Below, in pieces: positions 1 through 8,400 of a stretch of 64,000 bases of DNA (within the stretch, counting starts at the first letter, position 1; every line of letters starts with the position of its first letter). The stretch spans positions 62,790-126,789 of the forward strand of contig NZ_WAAU01000028.1 of NCBI RefSeq assembly GCF_008806755.1, in the 5' to 3' direction. The notes under the pieces are model-generated. The model saw only the letters and a list, made by a program, of their open reading frames with translations, was not told the DNA's origin and searched no databases. A program made the translations under genes and the position numbers. Source of the stretch: Tenacibaculum aiptasiae. Its GTDB lineage: Bacteria; Bacteroidota; Bacteroidia; Flavobacteriales; Flavobacteriaceae.

Positions 1-142
1 AGATAAATCCTATGATTGTCATTAAAAGATATACAGGATGTTCATTTTTAATGGTTAAAACAATACCGCCTATAAAAAGAATTAGGACGATAAAAAACAT
101 TAAATATCCATTGGCGGGTTTTATAATTTTCTCTTCTTTCAT
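1..142 (-). CDS. SPFH/band 7 family membrane protein, N-terminal fragment
   Basis: The first 47 codons of a minus-strand gene that leaves the window. The start is the ATG at 142. The peptide begins MKEEKIIKPANGYLM, then has hydrophobic stretches at about residues 15-31 and 37-47. This matches the start of the Bacteroidota SPFH (stomatin/prohibitin/flotillin) proteins as I remember them: a KPANGY-type opening followed by paired membrane helices ahead of the band 7 domain. The SPFH domain itself lies outside the window, so the call rests on the N-terminus alone. The family forms membrane scaffolds; no specific role can be given here. Confidence 0.6.
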   Translation of the reverse strand, partial: MKEEKIIKPANGYLMFFIVLILFIGGIVLTIKNEHPVYLLMTIIGFI

Positions 143-264
143 TTTGTTTTGATTTAAAAGTGATATTAAATTGATATCATAAATATATAAATAATTTTTT
201 GTTAAATCCAAATTTTAGAGTAAATATTTTTATATTTTAGCGGAAAATCAATAGAAAATTATTT

Positions 265-1053
265 ATGAAAGTCAAGGTATTACTGCTATTTAGCGCATTT
301 TTTATAAGTGTTTCAGCTATAGCTAATAATGAAGATGTTTGGGGACCGACAGGCCATAGAGCGACAGGAAAGATTGCAGAAAATCATTTAACAAAAAGAG
401 CTAAAAGAAATATTGATAAACTATTACAAGGAGAAAGTTTAGCTTTTGTATCAACCTATGCAGATGAAATTAAATCTGATAGAAAAAAATACGGTAAGTT
501 TTATACTTGGCATTATGTAAACATGCCATTAGATGCTAATTATGAGGATGTAGAGAAAAATCCAAAAGGAGATTTAATTACAGGTATTAAAGAGTGTATC
601 AAAATTTTAAGAGATGAAAATAGTTCTGTTGAAGACAAACGTTTTTATTTAAAAATGTTGGTACATTTGATGGGTGATTTACACCAACCAATGCATATTG
701 GGCAAAAAGAAGACAAAGGTGGAAATACTATACAAGTACAATGGCATGGTAGAGGTTCTAATTTACACAGAGTATGGGATGAGAACTTAATTAACAAATG
801 GGATATGAGTTATGTTGAGTTGGCTGATAATGCAAAACGTTTGTCAAACGAGCAAATTAAAGTAATTCAAAAAGGTGATGTTTTAGATTGGATGAAAGAT
901 ACACATAAGCTTACTAAAAAAGTTTATAGTTCGGCAAAGTCTGGTGATAAATTACGTTACCGTTATTCTTATGATTACTTTCCAATAGTTAGAGAACAAT
1001 TACAAAAAGGAGGGTTACGCTTAGCTAAAGTATTGAATGATATTTTTGGATAA
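265..1053 (+). CDS. Secreted S1/P1-family zinc-dependent nuclease
   Basis: A 262-residue exported nuclease of the S1/P1 family, which degrades single-stranded DNA and RNA and removes 3' phosphates using three zinc ions. A signal peptide covers about residues 1-20. All nine expected zinc ligands are visible with family spacing: W26 and H31, D67, H83, then H134, D138 and H144 in the HLMGDLHQPMH motif, and H168 and D172 in the NLHRVWD motif. In the P1 family the N-terminal Trp of the mature enzyme is a ligand; here five residues (NNEDV) would precede it after cleavage at A20, so maturation may be more complex. The likely role is periplasmic or extracellular nucleic-acid scavenging. A strong terminator follows. 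Confidence 0.93.
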   Translation: MKVKVLLLFSAFFISVSAIANNEDVWGPTGHRATGKIAENHLTKRAKRNIDKLLQGESLAFVSTYADEIKSDRKKYGKFYTWHYVNMPLDANYEDVEKNPKGDLITGIKECIKILRDENSSVEDKRFYLKMLVHLMGDLHQPMHIGQKEDKGGNTIQVQWHGRGSNLHRVWDENLINKWDMSYVELADNAKRLSNEQIKVIQKGDVLDWMKDTHKLTKKVYSSAKSGDKLRYRYSYDYFPIVREQLQKGGLRLAKVLNDIFG

Positions 1054-1076
1054 TAGTAACTTAAAATACATGTAAA

Positions 1077-1103
1077 CTCGAAAGATTTTCTTTCGGGTTT
1101 TTT
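1077..1103 (+). terminator. Intrinsic terminator after the S1/P1 nuclease
   Basis: Nine-pair stem (1077-1085 with 1089-1097, one G-U pair) and a TTT loop, followed by six T residues. It separates the nuclease from the next thioredoxin-like gene. Confidence 0.85.
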
Positions 1104-1130
1104 GTTGTTAATGTTTCGTTAATTCACAAA

Positions 1131-1157
1131 TTTGAATAGTTTAATCATTTAATTTTG
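1131..1157 (+). promoter_or_regulatory. Candidate Bacteroidota promoter for the TlpA-like gene
   Basis: A perfect -7 box TAATTTTG lies at 1150-1157, 18 bases before the ATG at 1176. A TTTG lies at 1131-1134, but the 15-base spacing is shorter than the usual 17-23, so the -33 box is uncertain. The predicted 5' leader is only about 12 bases. Confidence 0.45.
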
Positions 1158-1175
1158 AGATAAATAAAATAGAGT

Positions 1176-1685
1176 ATGCGTAAATTAGGATTTTTATTAC
1201 TCCTTGTTTTTGTGCTTTTATCTTGTAAAAAAACGCAAAAAACAGCTGAAAGTCAGCAAGAAAACATTAAAATTGCTACGTTAAATTATAAGCAGTTAAA
1301 ACCATTATTGCATAAAAATGATGGAAAAACTTATGTGGTTAATTTTTGGGCAACTTGGTGTATACCTTGCGTAAAGGAATTACCCGCATTTGAAAAGTTA
1401 AATCAAGAATTCAAAGATAAAAATGTTGAAGTGGTTTTAGTAAGTCTTGATTTTTCAAGGCAGTTGGAAACTAATCTAATACCATTTATAAAAGAGAAAA
1501 AATTACAATCTAAAGTTATTCATTTTGAAGATAATAATGAACAATTTTGGATTAAAGATATTGCTGAAAATTGGACAGGTTCTATACCTGCAACATTAAT
1601 TTATAACGCTAAGAAAAGAAAGTTTTACGAACAACCGTTTCATTATGAAACTCTAAAAAATGAATTACAAACCTTTTTAAACTAA
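1176..1685 (+). CDS. TlpA/ResA-like thioredoxin lipoprotein
   Basis: A 169-residue membrane-anchored thiol-disulfide oxidoreductase. The signal peptide ends in a lipobox with C17 as the lipidated Cys, followed by Lys-rich sequence. The active site is WCIPC (C62, C65) after a beta strand reading VVNFWAT, and a cis-Pro loop GSIPATL lies near the C-terminus. TlpA-type proteins reduce or isomerise disulfides of periplasmic partners such as cytochrome c. Only 6 bases separate it from the next thioredoxin-fold gene, so the two are probably one transcript acting on the same compartment. The substrate is unknown. Confidence 0.88.
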   Translation: MRKLGFLLLLVFVLLSCKKTQKTAESQQENIKIATLNYKQLKPLLHKNDGKTYVVNFWATWCIPCVKELPAFEKLNQEFKDKNVEVVLVSLDFSRQLETNLIPFIKEKKLQSKVIHFEDNNEQFWIKDIAENWTGSIPATLIYNAKKRKFYEQPFHYETLKNELQTFLN

Positions 1686-1691
1686 TTAATT

Positions 1692-2315
1692 ATGAAAACT
1701 TTTAAAATAGTATTACTATTCGCTGTAATGGCTGCAATCTCAGCATTTACAGTAAACGAATCTAAAGGATATAAAGTAGGAGATGTTGCTTCTGACTTTA
1801 AACTTAAAAATGTAGATGGGAAAATGGTTTCTTTATCTGATTTTAAAGATGCTAAAGGGTTTATAGTAGTATTTACATGTAATATGTGTCCTTATTCTGT
1901 AGCAAATGAAGATCGTATAATTGCTTTAGATAAGAAATACAAAGCTAAAGGATATCCAGTAATTGCTATCAATCCAAACGATCCAAAAATTTCTAAGGGA
2001 GATAGTTTTGAAGGGATGAAAGTTAGAGCTAAAGAAAAAGGTTTCACATTCCCGTATTTATTTGATGTGGCTCAAAGAGTATATCCAGCATTTGGAGCTA
2101 CCAAAACTCCTCATGTATATATATTAAATAAAAATAAGGGTAAGTTAATAGTTGAGTATATTGGTGCTATTGACGATAGTTCTCGTGATGAAACTAAGGT
2201 TTCTGAGCGTTTTGTAGAAAATGCAGTTGATGCTTTATTAAAAGGAGAGAAGCCATCAAAAACGAATACTCGTGCTATAGGATGTTCTATTAAAGATAGA
2301 AAAAACTGGCAATAA
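1692..2315 (+). CDS. Exported redoxin (AhpC/TSA-like, PRX-like1 type)
   Basis: A 207-residue thioredoxin-fold protein with an N-terminal signal peptide (about residues 1-19), then a redoxin domain. The CxxC is C63-N-M-C66 in the segment VVFTCNMCPYS, which is the peroxiredoxin-like arrangement rather than the WCxxC of thioredoxin. The cis-Pro segment GATKTPHVY is present. A further Cys sits near the C-terminus in IGCSIKDRK, a conserved ending in this subfamily as I recall it. It follows a TlpA-like lipoprotein gene by 6 bases, suggesting a shared periplasmic redox role. Peroxidase activity cannot be claimed from sequence alone. Confidence 0.82.
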   Translation: MKTFKIVLLFAVMAAISAFTVNESKGYKVGDVASDFKLKNVDGKMVSLSDFKDAKGFIVVFTCNMCPYSVANEDRIIALDKKYKAKGYPVIAINPNDPKISKGDSFEGMKVRAKEKGFTFPYLFDVAQRVYPAFGATKTPHVYILNKNKGKLIVEYIGAIDDSSRDETKVSERFVENAVDALLKGEKPSKTNTRAIGCSIKDRKNWQ

Positions 2316-2333
2316 GAAATTATTACTGTAAAT

Positions 2334-2367
2334 AAAAAATCCCAAGTTAAAGAACTTGGGATTTTTT
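2334..2367. terminator. Bidirectional terminator between convergent genes
   Basis: An 11-bp stem (2338-2348 with 2353-2363), core CCCAAGTT/AACTTGGG, loop AAAG, with an A run before and a T run after. It can end transcription of the redoxin gene from the left and of the LtaS-like gene from the right. Confidence 0.88.
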
Positions 2368-2380
2368 GTTTTAAACTATT

Positions 2381-4231
2381 TTATCTGTCTATAAAGTCTT
2401 GATAAGCTTCTTGACTAATTGCTCTTCCTAACGAATCTAGTGCTTGATAGTTTCCTTCTTGAATAACAGGTTTGTTACTTACATAATCGTAAATAAAAGT
2501 TCCGTTTTTAGAAACGGTTCCGAATCCTTTATTAAATACATAATGCACGTATTGGTTATCAGAAGAATTAAAAATGTGCTTACCAAACTGAAATTGTTTT
2601 GGGTTTCCTCCTAATAAATCAGTTAAGGTATAAGCAAAATCACTTTGCCCACTAAAATTATCAATTGTAATTCCTGTCTTAGCCAAAGCGCCACCAATCC
2701 AAACCATTGGAATTTTAAAACGTATAGAAGAATTAAAATACCCTTTGTGTACAGGTAAAGGGTGTCCGTGGTCAGACATAATAACAACTAGTGTATTATC
2801 CCACCACGGTTGTTTTTTAGCAGCATCAATAAAATTACCAATAGCTTTATCGGTATATGCTTGAGCACTTCTATATAAGTTAGCTTCAGAATCTTTTCCA
2901 AACTTATAAGTATCAGGAAATTCATATGGTTCGTGACTTGTTAATGTTAAAGCAACTTGGAAAAATGGTTGTTTTAATTTAGGATCTGATAAATCTTTAA
3001 GAAAACGCTCTAAAAATATATGATCGTGAGCACCCCATTTAGAATTCCAGTTCTCTTTATCAAACTCAGTACCATCAACAATTTTATCAATCTCTCCGTT
3101 TCTCAAATAGGTAATCATATTACCAAAATTACTATCTCCTCCATAATAAAACCCAGTATTGTATCCTAAGTTTTTCATTTCTTTTGTTAGCATTGGTAAC
3201 GATTGAGACTTACGAGGCATTTTCATAATACTCGTAGTTGGTTGTGGATAATAACCGCTTAAAATAGCAGGTATGCCTTTATCTGTTCTATCTCCATTTC
3301 CATAAAAATTAGTAAACAAAACTCCTTCTTTAGCAAATCGATTTAGATTAGAAGTAACATCTGGTTCACCACCAAGAGCTCCTACTGCTTTGGCTGATAA
3401 ACTTTCCCAGATGATTAAAATAACATTCGGTTTTTTTGTTTTTAAGATAGAATCTGAACCTGTTAATAATTCATTTTGAGTTTTATGAATGATGTTTTTA
3501 GCAACATCAGTTTTATAATGAACATAAGGGTTTTTATCATCTATTTTATGAGTAAGGGTGTTAGCAAAATTCCACATAAAGTTTACAGCAGCATGATTTG
3601 CAAACATTTTAGTAGAAAAATACACATTACTTTGATTAATTGGAATATTAGCAAAACCACCTCTAATAGGAATAATTAAAGTTCCTATTAATAAGAGAAG
3701 CGCAGGAGCTTCCAAAAAAGAACCTTTTGTTAAACGGTTCATTGCTTTGTCTAATACTTTATTAAAAACATAAACAACAGATAAAGAAATAAGAATCCAT
3801 ATAAGTAAACCTCCAACTAGTTGAAAAGTAGAAACAGAGGCCATCATTATTTTAGGAGTATTGATATAATTTAATAAAGTAGAATCTATTCGAACTCCCC
3901 AAGATTTATAAAGAATAATATCGATTAACATAAATAAGTTAATGATAAAAACTAGGGGAAATGTAAATCCTTTGATAAGATATTTAATGTACTTAATAGG
4001 TGACCAAATTGAAAAAATGATAATCAAAAAAGGAATAGCAGCTATATAGGCAGCAAAAGAAAAATCTAATTGAATTCCGTATACAAAAGTTTTAAATGCT
4101 GTGGAAAAGCCAAGATCAGATGTTTTATCAAAGTAATAGGATAAAAACAAAAAACGAGCAAATAAAAAATAAGTTACCCACAATAGGTAATAAGTAAGAT
4201 TAAATAGGAATCTATTTTTAAGGCTTTTCAT
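2381..4231 (-). CDS. LtaS-like membrane sulfatase-fold transferase
   Basis: A 616-residue membrane enzyme of the lipoteichoic acid synthase/phosphoglycerol transferase (alkaline phosphatase superfamily) type. About five transmembrane helices occupy residues 10-210, followed by a periplasmic sulfatase-fold domain. Visible motifs are NVILIIWESLSA (metal-binding Glu), GDRTDKGIPAIL with the catalytic Thr near residue 316, and MSDHGHPLP near the end. Gram-negative homologues include OpgB-like and phosphoethanolamine-type enzymes, so the transferred group is uncertain; Bacteroidota do not make lipoteichoic acid. It follows tsaD by 50 bases on the same strand and may be cotranscribed with it. Confidence 0.85.
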   Translation of the reverse strand: MKSLKNRFLFNLTYYLLWVTYFLFARFLFLSYYFDKTSDLGFSTAFKTFVYGIQLDFSFAAYIAAIPFLIIIFSIWSPIKYIKYLIKGFTFPLVFIINLFMLIDIILYKSWGVRIDSTLLNYINTPKIMMASVSTFQLVGGLLIWILISLSVVYVFNKVLDKAMNRLTKGSFLEAPALLLLIGTLIIPIRGGFANIPINQSNVYFSTKMFANHAAVNFMWNFANTLTHKIDDKNPYVHYKTDVAKNIIHKTQNELLTGSDSILKTKKPNVILIIWESLSAKAVGALGGEPDVTSNLNRFAKEGVLFTNFYGNGDRTDKGIPAILSGYYPQPTTSIMKMPRKSQSLPMLTKEMKNLGYNTGFYYGGDSNFGNMITYLRNGEIDKIVDGTEFDKENWNSKWGAHDHIFLERFLKDLSDPKLKQPFFQVALTLTSHEPYEFPDTYKFGKDSEANLYRSAQAYTDKAIGNFIDAAKKQPWWDNTLVVIMSDHGHPLPVHKGYFNSSIRFKIPMVWIGGALAKTGITIDNFSGQSDFAYTLTDLLGGNPKQFQFGKHIFNSSDNQYVHYVFNKGFGTVSKNGTFIYDYVSNKPVIQEGNYQALDSLGRAISQEAYQDFIDR

Positions 4232-4281
4232 TAAGGGAGATTTTGGGATTCTAGTAAGGTTTTTTTAGAGTGTTAAAAGTA

Positions 4282-5310
4282 TTATTCTGTAACTTTTAAA
4301 CGAGCTTGAGCTGTAACAGAAATGTCTGAATAATTACCGTTTAAATATTTTAAATACCCAGCAATAGCAATCATGGCAGCATTATCGGTAGTGTATTCAA
4401 ACTTTGGAATGTAAGTGGTCCATTTCCAGTGTTTTTCAGCTAAAGTTAATCGTTTACGAATTTCTGAATTAGCAGATACACCTCCAGCAATAGCAATATG
4501 TTTTATATCAGTTTGTTTTACAGTATTTTTTAATTTATCCATTAAAATTTCAATAATGGTGTGTTGAATAGAGGCACAAATATCATATAAGTTTTCTTTA
4601 ATGAAATTTGGGTTTTCTTTTTCTTGTTTTCTAATAAAATAAAGAATACCAGTTTTTAAACCGCTAAAACTAAATTCTAAATCACCTACTTTAGGTTTGG
4701 TAAATTTAAATGCTTTTGGATTTCCTAGTTGCGCATATTTATCAACTAAAGGACCTCCGGGGTAAGGTAGACCTAATATTTTAGCAGATTTATCAAAAGC
4801 TTCACCAACAGCATCATCAATAGTTTCGCCTAGAATTTCCATTTCAAAATGATTAGTAATCTTTACAAGTTGTGTATGACCACCACTAATGGTTAAACAA
4901 ACAAAAGGGAATGGAGGTATTTTACTGTCTTCTTCATCAATAAAATGAGCTAAAATATGTGCTTGCATATGGTTTACATCAATTAATGGGATGTTTAAAC
5001 CTAAAGCTAGGGATTTAGCGAAAGAAGTTCCAACTAATAATGATCCCATTAACCCTGGGCCACGTGTAAAAGCAATTGCATTTAAATCATGTTTAGTAAT
5101 ATTGGCTTGTTCTAAAGCTTGTTGTACAACTGGAACAATATTTTGTTGATGCGCTCTTGAAGCTAATTCAGGAACAACACCACCATATTTTGCGTGTACT
5201 TCTTGATTTGCAATAACATTGCTTAAAACTTTTCCGTTACAAATTACTGAAGCACTTGTATCGTCGCAAGAGCTCTCAATACCTAAAATGTAAATGTTTT
5301 TTGTATTCAA
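4282..5310 (-). CDS. tsaD: tRNA N6-adenosine threonylcarbamoyltransferase
   Basis: TsaD moves the threonylcarbamoyl group from threonylcarbamoyl-AMP to A37 of tRNAs that read ANN codons, together with TsaB and TsaE. The 342-residue length is normal. The start reads ILGIESSCDDTSAS, the family signature. Metal-binding H114 and H118 lie in NHMQAH, and nucleotide-site motifs ISGGHTQ (about 142-147) and AGGVSAN are present. It is cytoplasmic and universally conserved. The gene is divergent from the tamB-like gene across 176 bases that hold both promoters. Confidence 0.97.
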   Translation of the reverse strand: MNTKNIYILGIESSCDDTSASVICNGKVLSNVIANQEVHAKYGGVVPELASRAHQQNIVPVVQQALEQANITKHDLNAIAFTRGPGLMGSLLVGTSFAKSLALGLNIPLIDVNHMQAHILAHFIDEEDSKIPPFPFVCLTISGGHTQLVKITNHFEMEILGETIDDAVGEAFDKSAKILGLPYPGGPLVDKYAQLGNPKAFKFTKPKVGDLEFSFSGLKTGILYFIRKQEKENPNFIKENLYDICASIQHTIIEILMDKLKNTVKQTDIKHIAIAGGVSANSEIRKRLTLAEKHWKWTTYIPKFEYTTDNAAMIAIAGYLKYLNGNYSDISVTAQARLKVTE

Positions 5311-5329
5311 TTTAGTTCAAATTAGATTG

Positions 5330-5337
5330 CAAAAATA
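5330..5337 (-). promoter_or_regulatory. -7 box for tsaD
   Basis: Read on the minus strand, 5337-5330 is TATTTTTG, a perfect TAnnTTTG -7 box, 20 bases ahead of the tsaD ATG. No clear TTTG -33 box was found at the right distance. Confidence 0.4.
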
Positions 5338-5486
5338 TCGATATTGCGTTAGATTTTCGTTAAAATTGATATTTCTTTAAAATAAGGCAACATTTTTGCA
5401 GTTAGCTGATTACATTTGTTAGTTAGTTTATAAAGGGTTTAATTATTAGAAAAGCGGGTAAAATATTAAGGAGAATACTAAAGTAC

Positions 5487-8400
5487 GTGTTACTTTTTTT
5501 AATCTTGCTTATAATTTTGTTGTCACTTCCATTTGTACAAAGCAAATTGGCAAAGCATGCAACAGATTGGCTTAATAAGGAGTACAATACAGATATTGTA
5601 GTAAAAAGAGTAGACTTATCTTGGTTGGGAAGTGTACAATTAAAGGGAATAGAAATTAGAGATCATCATAAAGATACTTTAATTTTTGTTCAGAACTTAA
5701 GTACTTCACTTTTAAATGCAAAACGTATTATAGAAAATAATGTAAACCTAGGAGAAGCTTCTTTAAGTGGTGCTTATTTTAATATGCGAACTTATAAAGG
5801 TGAAAAAAATGATAACCTATCTATTTTTATTGACAGTTTTGAAGACGGAAAGCCAAGAGATAGTTTATCTAAACCTTTTGTTTTAAATAGTGATAAAATA
5901 GCATTAAGAAATCTAACTTTTAAATTATACGATGATAATAAAAAAGACCCTTTAGAGTTTGCAGCGTACAATGCAGGAGGTGATTTATTAAACTTCTCAA
6001 TTGTGGGGCCTGATGTTTCTCTAAATATTAGAGAAATGAATTTTACTGAAAATAGAGGGGTTAATATATCTAATTTATCTACCGATTTTGTTTATACCAA
6101 AAAGTATATGCAGTTTGATAATACTGTGTTAGAAACTGATAATAAATCGAAAATAGAAGGAGATATAAAATTAACATACAATCGTAAAGATTTTGCAAAC
6201 TTTAATGATAAGGTTAATGTCAAAGCAAAGTTTTCAAAGAGCGCATTAGCAGTAAAAGATTTAAGTAAATTATACAAAGAGTTAAGTGGTAATGATATTG
6301 TTTATTTTACAGGAGATATTGATGGTACGTTAAATAATTTTAGTGCAAACAATGTAAGACTCCATTCTAAAAAAGGAATGAGGATTGTTGGTAATATGGG
6401 CTTTGTAAATGCTATAAAAACAAGTAGAGGTTTTGTTTTTGATGCCGATTTAGATAATGTTACTTCTAATTATTATCAATTAAAAAGTGTACTGCCGAAT
6501 TTATTAGGAAGAACTTTGCCAACAGAATTTCAAAGGTTAGGGAACTTTACATTGAAGGGAATTCTAAGTGTAACTCCTGAACAAATGGATGCTACGCTTA
6601 CTGTCAATTCAGAAATTGGTACAACAATATCAGATCTTTTACTAACCAATATAGATAACATTGATGAAGCTACTTATGTAGGTGAAGTTGAATTTCAAGA
6701 TTTTGATTTAGGGATATTTGCTAATGATCCTGTATTGGGTAAAATATCGTTAAAGGCTGATGTAAATGGTAGTGGTTTTAATGTTGATAATATTAATACT
6801 ACCTTAATAGGTAAGGTGAGTAGCCTAGTTTTCAATGAGTATGAATATAAAGACTTAATAGTAAACGGTCAGTTTCAAAATAAAAAGTTTGACGGTTTAT
6901 TAAAAGCAGAAGACGATAATTTTAAATTGAAATTTGAAGGGCTTGCAGATTTCTCTTCAGCGATAAATAAATTTGATTTCGTAGCAAATATTGATAAAAT
7001 AGATTTAAAAAAGACAAATCTATTTACAAGAGATAGTATTGCTATGTTAACAGGAAATGTAGGCTTAAATATTTCAGGAAATACTTTTGATGATATCATA
7101 GGGAAAGCAACATTTAAAAATTTGATATATACAAATCAAAAACAGAGCTATTCTTTTAAACGTTTTGAAATAAATTCTTCAGTAAAAGATAGTATCAAAA
7201 CTATTGAAGTAGATTCAGAAGATATAGTAAAAGGAAAGTTAAAAGGAAAGTTTTCATTCGGAGAATTAATACCAATTACCCAAAACGCACTTGGTAGTGT
7301 GTATACAAACTATCGTCCACATGAAGTAACTCCAAATCAATTCTTAGATTTCGATTTTACAATCTATAATAAAATTATTGATGTGTTTTTGCCTCAAATT
7401 TCAATAGGTACAAATACAAGGTTAAAAGGAAAAATTAATTCTGATAAAAATGCATTAAAGCTAACGTTTAGTTCTCCTGAAATTGAAGCATATAAAAATG
7501 TTATTGAAAATATAGTTTTAAGACTTGATAATAAAAATCCATTATATAATACACACTTAACAGCAGGTAAAATAAATACCCAATATTATAATATAGAAAA
7601 ACTGAATTTACTGAATAGAACACAGAATGATACCCTGTTCTTTAAGTCAGTTTTTAAAGGAGGAAAAGAATACAAAGAAAGTTTTAATCTAGATTTTTAT
7701 TATACGATTGATGAATTACAAAAATCTGTTGTAGGAATTCAGAAATCAACTTTTAATTATAAAGGGTTTGATTGGATTATAAACCCAAAGAATAACCAAG
7801 AGAATAAAGTCGCGTTTGATTTAAAAGAAAATAATTTTAATATAAGTCCATTTGTTTTTAGCTCAGGAGGACAAAAAATAGAGTTCAAAGGAATTGTTAG
7901 AGACAGTACGTATAAAGACTTACAAGTAAATTTTGAAAAGGTAAAATTAGCTAGTTTTTTACCTCCAGTTGATAGCTTAAAATTGAATGGAGATTTAAAT
8001 GGAATCATAAACTATAAACAAGAGAATAATTTATTAGCTCCTAAAGGAAATTTATTAATAGAGAATTTCCATATTAATGATTACTCTCAAGGAGATTTAG
8101 CCTTAAATGTTACTGGAGACAATTCATATAAGAAATATGATGTAAATCTTTCATTAATAAGTGAAAAAGCTAAGAATATCTCAGCAGTTGGAGGCGTAGA
8201 TTTTTCAAAAGAAAAGCCTATTATAGATTTGAGTGTATTCTTAAAGGAATATGAAATAGCTGCATTTAGCCCTTTGGGAGAAGACGTGTTGAATAAACTT
8301 AGAGGAAAAGTTACTGGAGATTTTACAGCCAAAGGACCTTTGAGAAATCCAGATCTTCAAGGGGTTTTGAATTTTGAAGAAGCAGGTCTAAAGTTTCCTT

